The notes below the pieces were generated by a model, which had not been told where the DNA came from, searched no databases, and saw only the letters and a list, made by a program, of their open reading frames with translations. From assembly GCA_910589415.1 (NCBI GenBank), contig OU342632.1, positions 45,993,341-46,057,340 of the forward strand: 64,000 bases of DNA, written 5' to 3'. The translations under genes were made by a program, and so were the position numbers. The stretch comes from Malachius bipustulatus (lineage: Eukaryota > Arthropoda > Insecta > Coleoptera > Melyridae). This document shows positions 1-12,047 of the stretch, one piece after another. Numbering within the stretch: the stretch's first letter is position 1; each line of letters starts with the position of its first letter.

Positions 1-224
1 GGAAACGGTGCATTTTCGGACCCATTTTAATAGAAACCTTTTTTCTTAGAATAAGTCGTAGAATCACCGCCTTTGTTTTGTACTAGTTGGTAGCTAACAC
101 CCTGTATAGAATACCACATGGAAAGGTAAGCTAGAGACATGTAAGCCGTTTTATTATATCTTCAGCTGTTCTCGTTCTACAAACTTTTATAGTTGAAAAA
201 TTGCAACTTTGATTTGTTTATAGG
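1..224. mobile_element. MITE fragments of the TACAGGGTG families
   Basis: Positions 1-118 resemble the right arm of the foldback at 58638-59187 (shared 'gcattttcggaccca' and the terminal 'caccctgta'). Positions about 140-216 resemble the core arm of the foldbacks at 40009-40877 and 41005-41884 (shared 'acatgtaagccgtttt'). The piece is cut by the hAT-type element that starts at 225. No coding potential is seen. Confidence 0.6.
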
Positions 225-1011
225 CAGTGGCTGATAATGGAAGAGGCTGCAGTGGCGATCCGCCCCGGAGCCCCATCTCACAGGGCCCCCATATCAGAAG
301 AAATAATGTTTATAAACAAAAAGTAAAAAAAAAACGGGAACAACAAAATAAAATTTGAATTAATCGATTTTAATCCAGTGGTAAATCCAAAGATGTGCAG
401 TAAAAAAAATAATTTAAGTAGATTACCATATTGTAAGTAATCAAAAAAAAAAAAAAAAAAATTTGGGGGGAGAACCCCAAACCCCCCCTTTCTACTGGGG
501 GATGCTCCGCACGGATACTCCCAGACCCCCTGGTTATATACTCTAATGCCAACATCTTTGAAATATAATATTGACAAAGTTTTCAAACTCTATAAGCACA
601 CCACAATTCTTTCAACTCTACTTATCACCTTTTTTTTAATTACCTAACATAAGGGGTGAGGGCGGTCAAATATAGAGATTGCAATGAGTTTCAAAAATTA
701 TAATTGTACGCCACCCTATGCAGCAGAGTCAGGTCAGGTCATATGGTCCCAGACGTCATATTACGAAAAAATCACATCATTATAGTCGGCATTTATCAGA
801 CGTGATTTATTTGTTATGTTTATGATGTTGGTCTAACGTCGTTTTTTCGTATTTTTTTTTACTAACTGATTATTTGAATCTGGAACTTACCCGTTTTTTT
901 TTCTTAGTACGAGTGCTGCATATATCTGTCTGTCTAGTCTACTATCATATTGGGGGCCCCTATATAATTATTCGCCCCGAGCCTTATATACCTACTCTTG
1001 ATCCGCCACTG
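225..1011. mobile_element. Non-autonomous hAT-type element with 8-bp target duplication
   Basis: The element starts CAGTGGC and ends GCCACTG, perfect terminal inverted repeats of the hAT superfamily type. It is flanked on both sides by the same 8 bp, TTTATAGG (217-224 and 1012-1019), the duplication length expected for hAT. A second copy of the terminus (CAGTGGCGATCCGC) lies at 250, and its complement forms the right end (GATCCGCCACTG). The 787-bp interior has homopolymer runs and no transposase, so it would depend on an enzyme supplied in trans. Confidence 0.8.
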
Positions 1012-1019
1012 TTTATAGG

Positions 1020-1796
1020 TACCTAATAAACTGCTCAATTTAGAGCTCCCATGCACTAACGACCCGCTGGCCGCGTGGCCAGTTGTTTACGCGAAATTCA
1101 ATTAGCCAGCAATTAACCAGCGCGCACCAGCGTTTTACTTCACATCAGTCAGTACATGCAGTAGTAACCCAGCACTAAACTTAGAATCATTTCTTCATTA
1201 ATACTACGTGACAACTGAACTGGCCGATTGTTTTAAACAAAAATAAGTCCTGGACGCGTATGAATTTTGGGTGATCTCTAGCCATTAACCTAGAAATTAA
1301 CTGATCACCCTGTATACATACTTTTACACTAAGCTTGACGAGTAAGTATACCTACCTTTATTACGTAAATATAATGGTGTAGGTATGATATAAATAACGT
1401 TCCACTTTACTAGAATATTGAACTCTCTGTGAACTTTCCTCGAAATAGGACCACCTTAATCAATACACGAAATGGATATTTATTCTTGATATAACATATA
1501 TTACGTATAGGTATACCGTGCGAGTACTGAGACTCTATACCCGTATGCGAATTGCAATTGATAGTTTCGATGGTAAATTGTTACAATGGGATATTTTCCA
1601 TGGTAAATTGTTTCAATGGGATTGTTTGTTGGGTTTAAGATTCTGGCTATTTTAAAAAGTTATTCTCTCGGTTATTCTTTAGACGTTTTGGGACTGGTTA
1701 GTCCCTTATTGTTTGCTATTTAATACCAAATATTAAGATTTAAAATAATTAAGGATTAAAATATAAAATATGGCAGATATTAAAATAAATGGAAAG
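1020..1796. other. Intergenic, no gene recognised
   Basis: AT-rich sequence without a convincing ORF. The only structure noticed is a short imperfect direct repeat of about 32 bp at 1570-1625 (two copies of 'tggtaaattgttacaatggg'). Confidence 0.5.
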
Positions 1797-2030
1797 CGCT
1801 GGGGGTAGCGCAATGGTTTAGGTCGCTGACTGAAACCGTTGACGCTGCCACCGTCTGTGGTTCGAGTCCCAGCTCGACTTGGTCGTTTGTATTCGCTTTT
1901 AAAACTATTTATTTCTCTACAAATGTGTCTGTGGATGTCTTAGTTCTCGAAGCCAAATTACCGGAGTGGAGCGACTATTCTTACCTACACAGTTAAGAGC
2001 GATTTTCTATCTTTTTATAGAAAAAAAAAA
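1797..2030 (+). mobile_element. tRNA-derived SINE (candidate)
   Basis: A pol III A box (TAGCGCAATGG, 1806-1816) and a B box (GGTTCGAGTCC, 1859-1869) are correctly ordered, as in a tRNA gene. The B box sits in a nearly paired T arm. An unrelated ~120-bp body follows and ends in a run of A at about 2020-2030. This head-body-A tail order is that of a tRNA-derived SINE. A functional tRNA gene is unlikely because no clean acceptor or anticodon stem is formed. Family and target duplication were not identified. Confidence 0.5.
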
Positions 2031-2550
2031 TTATTAAATGAAAAATATATATTTTGTTGTATGTATTACAACAATATATATATACTCTCTCATTATTATT
2101 ATTATAACATATATAACCTCTCATATACAACTCACCCGGTATATGAGAGGTTGCTTTATCCGGAACCTTTTCATTCGTATTAGATCGGCCTACCTTTGCT
2201 TACACTGCTTGAGCATCCTTTCTAATCTGTAAATATTAAAAAATCCACATTTTCAGAGCTGGAAAGTCTCCAACGTCCCTCAATCTAGTTGGAGAATATT
2301 TCTTTACATAATCATATCTTTACATATTCATATCTTCACATATCCGAGCCAAGGTAAACTTATAACTTATGACCAATTTCCTTTAATATAGCACGACTTT
2401 AGCAGACTTTTAAAGTTTAGTCGTAAAATTATACATTTACATATTTCCTATTTCAATTTTTTTAATATTAAGCTAGCGTTGGAGGTATGTTTGTTTCAAT
2501 CAATTTCTTCTTGATTCCATAATAAGTACTTATCAGCAGCCATTTGGGTA
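2031..2550. other. Intergenic, no gene recognised
   Basis: AT-rich, with a TA/TTA-rich stretch near 2040-2110. The 64-codon ORF here is low-complexity and has no recognisable homology. Confidence 0.5.
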
Positions 2551-3124
2551 ATTATATACATCCGCGGCTCCTAAGTTTCATCAATTTTTTCGGTACCGAG
2601 GAGCAAAATAGGGGGGCTGGGTGGGTAAGAAGCTAAAAACAGCCATTGCAAACTAATATTAAGGTCACAACTAAGGCCTCTTTGGCTATGGTAGCGTTTC
2701 TATTTTTTTTTCACTTTCAGGGCAAGGAATATCTTCGAGATTAACAGTAGCACGGTTTTTATTTTGAATTTTGCATTTATTTTGCATTTATATTCCAAAA
2801 TTCGTAACATTAAATCCTGTGGTCTGGCCACGATATGAAAAAGCGGATATATTTCAAGTACGTGACTGTATACGTTTTGAAGCGCTTGGCTTTGTCGTAA
2901 GTGGTTACATCCTTAGTTACATCCGAGATTAGTGGTATAATCGGCGCTTGTGTCAGGACCGTACTTTCATTGCACTCTCAAATTCGGTTTTTAAAATCGT
3001 TTTGTGGTCTTCCCTTTCATTTGCAAAGCAAATAAGTACCTTCCGAATTTTACTATAAATAGATATGTTCTCCACCCCTATATAGGTGCCATGGTGAAAC
3101 TGTAGGAGCCGCCGATGTATATAA
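2551..3124. mobile_element. TIR element (MITE)
   Basis: Ends form an imperfect inverted repeat of about 28 bp: ATTATATACATCCGCGGCTC on the left and GAGCCGCCGATGTATATAAT on the right, continued inward by matching TTTCA/TGAAA blocks. The interior of about 520 bp has no ORF. The superfamily is not assigned because the target duplication is ambiguous. Confidence 0.6.
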
Positions 3125-4592
3125 TGACCGCCATTTGTTTTTTAAAGGAAGATACGACGAACTACTTCCTTTGATAAGTTCAAGTTGGAGATTCCATCCT
3201 ACCTATTATAGTTTTCTTAAGGACTTTTCTATAATTTTAAATAACAAATTTAGGCTATGATATAGGTACTCACACTATCTGATATTAATGCGACGTTTTT
3301 CATTTATCACAATTAGTTCCATGCGACTGCATATTTTTCTAATACATTAAAATGTACTCGAGAAACCAGCCCCATCCAGAGTTGAAGCGAGGCCTAGAAT
3401 TCCAGATTCAAGCCAGTCCGCTATGGATCCCATGCTGTCGAATTAAAATTTGCAATAATTTCTTCCTGTAACCTCGCTTTCCCTGTGCCTGCTGGTCCTG
3501 GTTTTCAATAACAGGCAAAGGTTAAACCTCGTTTCAGTAGAACTTTTAGTTTTAGTGGTTTAATTTACGTTTAATTGAAATAATTTTCAATCTCAAATTA
3601 AAATTAAAATCGTTTTATCAATCAAGGCGACAAAAAACATCTACCTTTCTTTTGGCGATCGTAGTATTTTACCTCAGAGCGGCTTGGAACAAGGCGAGCC
3701 ACTGGTCCCGGGTTTTTTTTGTTTAGCTATTCAATCATTTGTATCCTCTCATTCAGAATTGAACGCCCAATTCTTCTTCAATGACGCATCTTTTGTTGAT
3801 GAAGGTAGGCTGTATATTTACTGTTTTAGCTGCTTTCAAAACAATTATTGTTAGGTAGGCACTATTGATCAATTAATCATCTGGTATTGATTTGGCCTAA
3901 AAACTAAAATGCAATAGTCAGACATCGAATTTTTCGAGTCGTATACGAGGTTTGTCCAAAAATAGGAATTTTGCCAAAGAGTAAAGAATCTTTAATTTTC
4001 AGCAATAGCAATGACTGTTAGTGTTATGCTGTTTTTTTTTTAATGCAACAGGATGTAATTGCACATTGAAGGGTGTTTTAAAAATTTTGATGAAATTTTT
4101 GAGAACCATCTGAGATATCGTCAAAAATAAAGGTAAGTAGGTACTTTATTACTCTTTGACAAGAATCATGTTTTCTTGACAAACCTCCTACATATGACTC
4201 CAAAATTTTGATGTCATATAGTTGACTATTTCAATTTAAGTTTTAGACCATACACAACTTTATATGGAGTAACTTTTTTTCCTAAAATGGATAATAAAAA
4301 TTACATGTGACTCCGCAATTTATTTATTTCTTATGCTAAACATTATACTTTCTTTGAAAAAAATTATTTTTATATTTTTTCATAAACATTTTTTTCAAAT
4401 TATAGAAAAGCGCGTAGAATTCGTGATAAGTACGGATGAGCAGGCGCTGAGCTGAAATCGTTTTCCGTCAATTTTTATTTTTTTTTGCATAATAATTTAC
4501 AATAATTATTATTAATCAGTAAATTTACACCTTAACTTGTAAATTTAAATTTTAAAAACTGCAAATTTACAGTTTGTTATGTGATCTAACAA
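3125..4592. other. Intergenic, no gene recognised
   Basis: AT-rich with homopolymer runs. No supported coding exon, RNA gene or repeat array was found by eye. Confidence 0.5.
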
Positions 4593-4594
4593 TA

Positions 4595-4893
4595 CAGGCT
4601 GTCCCAACAAAAATTTACACCCCTTAAAATCTTCGATTTCGTCCGAGTTTGCAAAAAGAAAAAAAAAGCATCAAAATGAAGAATCACTCAACTCCTCTTG
4701 TTATTTAAATTTTTTGCAGTGGTGACCTGGGTGTTCCTTAGAAGGATACAAACATAATTTTGAAAGTATGTACAATATAATTTGGTTTTAGGTCCTCCTT
4801 TAGGTCCAATTGAATTTTTCCAGCATTTTTTGTAAATTTGTACACAATTAAAGATTTTACTTAGTGGTTATAAATTTTAGTTGGGACATACTG
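4595..4893. mobile_element. MITE, TA-flanked, TACAGGCTGTCCC type
   Basis: The left end CAGGCTGTCCCAAC and right end GTTGGGACATACTG are imperfect inverted repeats, each bordered by TA (4593-4594 and 4894-4895). It is about 299 bp long and non-coding. TA flanks suggest a Tc1/mariner-type source. Confidence 0.6.
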
Positions 4894-4915
4894 TATAAAA
4901 TATTTCCAAAGGAGA

Positions 4916-5100
4916 GATACTTAACCTGACAACAACCTGTGCGGACAGGTATGGTCAGATTCACGTAATACTAGACCAGGACATGTCACTAAAGTCACAG
5001 TTCAAAGCGTACAGTTGAAAATCTGTCGATTTAGCGACAGCGTCCTGATCTGAGTGATCAGAATCTGATGTCCGGGTAAGTCATTGCCAGGTTAAGTATC
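4916..5100. mobile_element. Small TIR element, about 185 bp
   Basis: The left end GATACTTAACCTGAC is inverted at the right end as GCCAGGTTAAGTATC. A second internal inverted pair (tctgatc/gatcaga) lies near the centre. Non-coding. Confidence 0.55.
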
Positions 5101-5751
5101 TTCATCATAGCTTCAAAGTGATTTTTGCATGCCTCTAGTGCTCAGAGCCACCTCTTCGAAAAATTTAATTACAAGAGGGATCGAGTGACATCATTTTGAA
5201 GTTTCTTTCATTTGTGTATGCAACCATGTTTTAATTGTGAATAAAATTGGATTTTAAAAACTTGTCAAACGTTTTGCAACATTTTCAACCTTTGCAACGC
5301 TTTGCAGAGATTCTTTGTTGAATCACTTGCTGTACACAACCTGAATAGATTAAAAAACCTTGAACTTCTAGTATCAGGACAAAAAATGTCCAAATGGATT
5401 AAATCCTGCGACTTAGGTGTCCGTCCATTTAATGGGATCTCGCCTGACTATATCCATTCTTCGGGAAACCGCGTAGGTATACTCTATACTCACACATACT
5501 TGATAATGAGAAAAAGAGCTCCATCCTATTGAAAAAAAGTGTTTTTTTTTTTAGATTTACGGCTTTTACAAATAATTGTTGTCAATAAAAAGTTGCAGGA
5601 TAATGCTGTAACCCAAAAAAACTAGACCACACATTTAATTTTTGACGCGTTTTGGTGTTACTTTCGCTGAAAATGAGTGGGTTGATGCCACTCCAATAAT
5701 GGCAATGATTATTATTTATGAAAAATAACAATAATAATTTACGGAATCAAC
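5101..5751. other. Intergenic, no gene recognised
   Basis: A 76-codon ORF at 5302-5532 has no recognisable domain and no flanking gene signals. Nothing else is seen. Confidence 0.45.
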
Positions 5752-6760
5752 TATACAGGGTTATGCAAATTTCATGGTGTCAGTATTGGGATATCCTAAA
5801 CCATAAGAGATACAGGGTTGCTTAAATTAGAGAAAAGTTGCGCTATTTTATGGCCATCTCGAATCCGTCAAAACATGCAAGATATCTGTGACCGTTCCTG
5901 AAATATCCTGAAAAAACTGAAAAATCGAGAAATCTTATTTTTGGAATATCTTTCTTACCATTGGAAATTAATAAATAATTTTTTGTAGCCTTACATAAGC
6001 CGTTATAAGCTATTTATCTGACGTTTCAAAAATTTTCACAGCCGACTAGATCCCAGAGTTTTCATAGTCAACTAAAGATAAAATTCTTATGGCCGCCATA
6101 TTATTTTTTTATGTCGTTCGATAAGAAAAAATAATGTAAACCAAAAATTAATAAATTTTAGAAAAAAAAAATTGAAAAATTTTTATTCTTCTTTTTTCAA
6201 AGAAAAACAGATAGTTCTTAACTGAAATAGGCCAATATGAAGTCATACTGCTTGCCTTATAGGTTGTTAATTTCTCTATGATATTCGATCTAAAAAGTTG
6301 TCTTTTTTTAGAAAAAAAAAGATGAACAAAATTTTTTGAAAGTTATTTTTTGAAGTTCATTAGTTTTTGGTTTCCATTATTTTTTTCTTATCGAACGACA
6401 TAAAAAAATAATATGGCGGCCATAAGAATTTTATCTTTAGTTGACTATGAAAACTCTGGGATCTAGTCGGCTGTGAAAATTTTTGAAACGTCAGATAAAT
6501 AGCTTATAACGGCTTATGTAAGGCTACAAAAAATTATTTATTAATTTCCAATGGTAAGAAAGATATTCCAAAAATAAGATTTCTCGATTTTTCAGTTTTT
6601 TCAGGATATTTCAGGAACGGTCACAGATATCTTGCATGTTTTGACGGATTCGAGATGGCCATAAAATAGCGCAACTTTTCTCTAATTTAAGCAACCCTGT
6701 ATCTCTTATGGTTTAGGATATCCCAATACTGGCACCATGAAATTTGCATAACCCTGTATA
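5752..6760. mobile_element. Large foldback element with ~400-bp arms
   Basis: Starts TATACAGGGTTATGCAAATT and ends with its complement. The two arms (about 5752-6152 and 6359-6760) are near-perfect reverse complements over about 400 bp, around a ~205-bp AT-rich loop. Both ends carry TA, consistent with a TA target duplication. There is no ORF. A transcript across it would fold into a long hairpin. Confidence 0.85.
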
Positions 6761-7800
6761 GAAACTGTAAAAGAGGTTAATTTTATCACCTTCAGCCAAA
6801 AATTTTTGTTCAGTGCTTTAAAAAGTAAGCAGTAATAATATAAGATAACATTGTTAGTCCAAAAAACTTGTTCATAATAAACTGAAATGAGAATTTTTCC
6901 GTATTGATAATCATCAAGAAAATTTCTACGAGTCTACAACACACGAGAAAAAACAATCAAAACAGCTTCAAAATAGAAGTGTCACTCGACCCCTCTTGTT
7001 GTTTAAATTTTTTGAAGGGATGGCTCTAGGTGCTAGAGGGATGAAAAAATATCTTTGAAGCCAAGATAAAATTTGTTATCCCTTCAAGTTACAATTGAAC
7101 AGTTTTGGCATTAATTTCTTCTGAACTTGGGCGAAATCGGAGATTTTACCGGATGCACACACAGTATACTATAATGAACCGACCTGAAGCGGTATTAAAG
7201 AGCAACTTTAAAATAAAAAATAAATTAAAGAAATAAATTCAAAATATATTATTATATGGGAAAGTTATAGTTCCATATTTATTATTATTTTCGGAAACGT
7301 GTAATTTATCATATTTCGATATAAATTTATTTCTTTTCCTACGTGTATCCTACGAATGATTCCCTCAAGGTCGGATAGAACATATTCCATTATGATTTTA
7401 CCTCGACAGAATTTATGTTTTCCTGGGGAAAGTCGATACTCCAAATACGCCCCTTCTCAACTCCAACCATAAAAGTGTTGCCAGTTTCCTCTATCTTACT
7501 TACAATTTTCTTTATTACACCAGCAATACCCACTTTTTTTCATAACTTGAAAAGTTAGAAAACCTTTCCAACCTTGACGTGGATTAAGTACGAAGACGCT
7601 AACCAGGTAACCTATAGAAAAGTATACGATACCCTTAAAAACTACATACCTACATATAAGTAAATAATGTGTTTTGGAAAAGTAGAACCAGAAATGAATA
7701 GTAGTTCTAATGTTAAAAGGTGATACTTTTATACAATATGTGTAGGTACCTACATTATGGAATAAAATTCATCATTCAGAGAAAAAACGCCCTCACATGT
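6761..7800. other. Intergenic, no gene recognised
   Basis: AT-rich DNA with no supported exon, RNA gene or repeat array. Confidence 0.45.
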
Positions 7801-8427
7801 TAGTTTCAATTTTTTATTTTTATTATCTTCAAGGCCTCTGACTTTAAAGAGGGTTTCAAGCCCTTTTAAGAATTTAAATTCGATGGCTTGAAGCCCTTTT
7901 TAAAACGAAGACTTCGGGCTTGAATTTCTTTATTGAAGAGCTTTGAAATTGTGAATGTAAAAAAGAGTTTCAATTCCTTTTGAGGACTTTCAAAGCTCTT
8001 GAGGGTTTGTAAAGCCATCAAAAGGAGTTGAAGCTCTTTTGATATCACAATTCTAAAGCTCTTTAATAAAGGAAGACAGAAGAAGCTCTTTAAAATAAAA
8101 GTGTGTGAATATTCTTGCGAGTTGTAACCCGCAATTCGCATCCTGAATGCTGTTGGAAAGATGGAAGACAGCATCGATCTTTTGTGCGGCGATTCTCAAT
8201 TTTTTGAATCGACGTTTTGTCTAGAGGTTTTTTGTCAAATTGATTCTCAGTGGCAAGATATTTGGGAAAGAAATATATTAACGAAAGCTTTCAAGCTACT
8301 TTGAAGGGCTCTGGAAGCTCTTTTCAAGGACTTGGACCTCTTTTCCAAAACTTCCAGCCCAGAACTTCAAATACTTTACAAAATGGCTTGTAGTTTTCGC
8401 CGCGATTCCTTTTCAAGTGAATTTTAC
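7801..8427. repeat. Degenerate GAAGCTCTTTT-rich low-complexity stretch
   Basis: Short words such as 'gaagctctttt', 'aaagctctt' and 'tcaagccctttt' recur in both orientations across 7840-8340. The 3' end (about 8315-8427) is repeated imperfectly at 12371-12462, behind the first lysozyme gene. ORFs here are by-products of the repeated word. Confidence 0.5.
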
Positions 8428-9096
8428 AGGACGTTTCTTCAAAGCTCACAAGAATCTGTTTTATCACTCGATCCTCGATCAACAAAACGCAATTGTCAGT
8501 CTATGAAACTGAAATTTGTCCAAGAGTTGGACGTCTGGAAGAAGCGATCTTGTATTGGCACTTGAATAATATCGGGCGAGTCGTTTCAAAATGGCGACTA
8601 TTTAAATTTTCGTGAAAATTAATATTTTTTTAACGGCTGTATTATGCAAGCTGGAAAAAAACTTTACTACAAATTTGCTTTTTTATTATTTTAATTATAG
8701 AAGGTGGCTTGTGAAATACCTACAGGGGCAAAGTTGCTCAATTTCGATACTTATCCATTTTATGGCACTTTTGCAATGAATTTTTACAGTAGGTAGGTGC
8801 ATAGCAATTAATTATTATACTCAAACTTTTAATGACAAAATAAAAAATGTTTACTGATAAATGTTAGAAACACATTTTTAAAATGCCATAAATATTGAGA
8901 ATTGCGTAAATTTTCAAAAAATGCAGTGATCGATGCACGAGAAGGTTTTTACTGATAAACTAACTTATAAAAAGTGGGTACAAGTACCTATAGGTACCAC
9001 AACGAGTGTAGTTCATGTCCTACCACTCATACGTGATATATGTACATATTGTGTATTTTTTATTATTAATTAATTATTAATTAATTATTAAGTAAC
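8428..9096 (+). repeat. Upstream part of lysozyme duplication unit, copy 1
   Basis: Sequence shared with the regions before the second (from about 36161) and third (from about 44775) lysozyme genes, interrupted by small indels. The block nearest the gene, about 8935-9060, contains a conserved run ending in 'ccactcatacgtgatat', present in all three copies, and may hold cis-regulatory sites. Confidence 0.7.
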
Positions 9097-9130
9097 AATA
9101 AATTATCAATTGAACATTAGTCGAATCAGA
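9097..9130 (+). promoter_or_regulatory. Putative core promoter of lysozyme copy 1
   Basis: A TATA-like AATAAATT (9097-9104) lies about 29 bp before a TCAG initiator-like site (A at 9128), 14 bp upstream of the ATG. The same arrangement recurs before copy 3 and, with TTAG, before copy 2. The start site is inferred from spacing only. Confidence 0.35.
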
Positions 9131-9141
9131 ACGACAAAAAC

Positions 9142-12047
9142 ATGAGGTACCTTACGGTGAAGACTTCTCTTATTTTTTCGGTTTTATTATTTTTTTTAAG
9201 TGACCAAGCTATTGGTAAACGTTACACAAAATGCGGTCTAACACAGGAATTGCTTCGACTAGGATTTCCTCGATCGTTTGTTGGGAATTGTAAGTATTGA
9301 ATTGAAATTATTATGGCGATGGACTATTATTACAATAAACGACCTTCTAATGTATTTTCGTTATTGAATTTGTATTTAGTGTCATATAAATTGATCCTAT
9401 AATGGAATATTTTTCAATAAAACCCTAAAACATTTCTTTTACTTTTCGTGTTAGTATTATTATAATAACAGACAAGTGAGTTTTTGTAATGTGTTTTAGG
9501 GGTTTGTTTGGTGGAAAGTGAAAGTGGAAAAGATACAGCTCTAGTTACAAATCGAGCTCGAGGACGTGGTCTTGGTTTGTTTCAAGTAAATACATTATTC
9601 TAATAAAGACCACTGGGAAAGCGTGGAAATTATGTTTTCATTTCAGATAAATGATAAAGTTTGGTGTACTTACGGCAGGCGCGGTGGAAGCTGCAACATA
9701 AAATGTGAAGGTGAGTGTGTGTAAATAGAAAAGAAAATTTTCAATCACCGTACGATTAATTGAACGTAGTTGTGTGTTTTGGTTTTCGCTATATCAGATA
9801 AGTGGACAAAATCAGCCGCAAGGTCTTGAACTTTGATCGTATAGAATTGAAAATTGCAGATTTCCTTACCAGGATATAATTGAAATTAAAACTAATTTGG
9901 ATAAATAAAAATAATTATTTTAATATTTTTCATGTCATGTAACCTTAACACAGCCTCAAATATAGGTACATATCAACAAAGTGATAAACAGGGTGCGAAA
10001 ATAGTATTGTTAAATAAAAATTTAACATATTATGTTACTTGGAACTGTTACAAAATAAAATTTTACCAAAAATAAAAGAGGTTAAACCAAATCCAATAAA
10101 TCCGCATGGCTCACACCCCATTTGAACTGACCTCAATGCATTTCCCTGAGAAATTGTAATTCTAGGATACATTATACTGATGACCGAAATGGGGTGGAGC
10201 ACCATCTTGCTGATACCAGATATCTTGATGTGACTCACACCGACTTGGCTTCCTAGATCTCCAGGCATAACTCCCATATGTACCATGTACCTACTTTTTT
10301 TGGCATTTTTTAAAAGGCTGCATGTATCGCGTTGGGCCAAAAGCATTAGATGAATTAGAATCTCGAATTATAAAGTTGATGGGCAACAATTTGATCAGTT
10401 ATTGCGATTTTCTTTAATTATTAAGTACTTAACTGAATTTTTAAAAAACCTTCTTGCTCATCATATAAATATTTTCACCGATTTTTAAATTGGTTTTCTG
10501 AAATTTTCCATAGTCAGGTCATATTAGCGTAGTGGTTTACTGAGAAAATTTCATTTCATTTCGTTTGAAAACGTGCCTTAGAATGGTTTTTTTGATTTAA
10601 CAAAACAAAAAAATTTGTCAAAATTTAACAATAAATTCTTTTTTACACTATCTTTGATAAATAATTCTAAAAAGTGAAATGGGGAGTTTTCAAAACCAAA
10701 AATTTGGAATTTTAGAGGAATAAACATCATGTAAAAATATTCGAAGTATTAGGTATATTTGCTTCTTGAAATTTTTCAGAGTTAAGGGTTATTAGTATGG
10801 CTGTCTACTGGAAAAATTTCAGTTCAATTCTTTCAAACAAATGCCCGTATTCACAAACAATAATTTCCTAAACAATTACGTAATTAATTAAATGAGTGAG
10901 ATGGAGATATGCAGTTTTTTTGCAATAGAATGAGATGGGGATAATTGTTTACGTAATTATTTAGGAAATTATCGTTTGTGAATACGGGCATTAGGCTCAT
11001 AAACGGTTATAGAAATTATCCGTTTTCACCCTTTTCCTACCCACGCCACTGGCTTATAATTGAAATAATGCAAATTTTATTGCATTAGCTGGAATTTCAA
11101 ATAATTATTGTTCCAATCTCGTTAATTTGGTTTAAAAGTTGTTTTTTCCTAACTTGCTTATTCATATAGGGGTTCAAAATCTAGCCATTTTTCCTAAAAT
11201 TGAAAAGGCCGCCATTTTGTAACGGCTCTAACGATTTTACTCAAATACAGTACCAGACGACTCTTTGCGATTATCTTACTACCAAAAAAATTTTAGCCCC
11301 CTAGATTGAAACCGTGCCTCATGGATGGTTTTTTTTTTGAAATTTGGAGGGACAGCCTGTAGAAGTAACGCAACTTTAGGAAACTGTTTTTTACGAAAAT
11401 CAAACATCATCCCTAAGTTGCACAAGAGTAAAAAACTTCGGTCACTAATCTTGAAAGATGAAGCTACAGGAGCCTGTACTGATATCTGAATTATTGTGAA
11501 TAAAGCTGAAAAATCAATCATTTACATGCGCGCAGTATATGCGCTTCAATCAACGTCAGCCGCCAGCGCACCTGACCTTACATGACCAGACAGATTATAA
11601 TAATAAGGCTAGATAATTAAAATATTAAACAATATATAAAATGACTGGGTGGAGGTGTGATAAGAAATGACCTCGGAGTTGCTCTCCATTCCAGAACATA
11701 TTTTATTGATATAATAATAATAATAATAAAATATAATAATGAAAATGACTGAGACTTTGATAAAAAACGCAAATATCAAGAAAATAAGCCTATAGAAAAG
11801 TTTTTTTTCAACTAATAATTTTCTCAAAAGGTCGAAGAGAAGTCTTCATCTCCGAAATTTTCATTCTCGTGGATAATAGTTTTTTTCGCTCGTTGAAGAA
11901 TATACTAATTTTTCAGATCTGCTTAACGAAGATTTGATAGATGATGCCGCGTGTGCAAAGAGGATCTTCGATTCAGTCGGATTTAAAAATTGGAACGGAT
12001 GGATGCGAAACTGCAAAGGAAGATTTTTGCCACTTCCGCCTTGCTAA
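9142..12047 (+). CDS. c-type lysozyme-like protein, copy 1 (4 exons, catalytic Asp absent)
   Basis: Exons 9142-9289, 9500-9585, 9647-9710 and 11917-12047, all with GT-AG junctions, give 142 aa. Residues 1-25 are a signal peptide; the predicted mature protein begins KRYTKC. Eight cysteines (31, 52, 85, 94, 98, 112, 132, 142) match the four disulfides of c-type lysozymes (GH22). E57, in WVCLVESES, corresponds to the catalytic Glu35. The usual STDYGLFQIN is here GRGLGLFQIN, so the catalytic Asp52 is replaced by a Gly. The mature part has about 19 Lys/Arg against 12 Asp/Glu, so it is cationic. Family members cleave peptidoglycan in immunity or digestion; without the Asp, muramidase activity is doubtful and a binding or membrane-active role is possible. 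Intron 3 (2.2 kb) holds a small MITE. First of three tandem paralogues. Confidence 0.93.
9905..10320. other. Insertion-like segment in intron 3 of lysozyme copy 1
   Basis: About 400 bp present in copy 1 but missing at the matching place in copy 2, where the sequence passes directly from 'aataaaaatgta' to 'tcgctttgggcc'. It could be an insertion here or a deletion in copy 2. The minus-strand ORF inside it has no recognisable domain. No terminal repeats were found. Confidence 0.4.
10840..10992. mobile_element. Small MITE in lysozyme copy 1 intron 3
   Basis: Terminal inverted repeats AATGCCCGTATTCACAAAC and GTTTGTGAATACGGGCATT bound about 153 bp, and subterminal parts also pair. The paralogous site in copy 2 (near 38160-38175) lacks it, which supports a recent insertion. 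Confidence 0.7.

Noticed and set aside
1797..1885. Functional tRNA gene
   Set aside because: The pol III boxes are good, but acceptor and anticodon stems do not close, so a SINE head is more likely.
10035..10346. 103-codon minus-strand ORF
   Set aside because: It lies within lysozyme copy 1 intron 3, in a segment missing from copy 2, with no recognisable domain.
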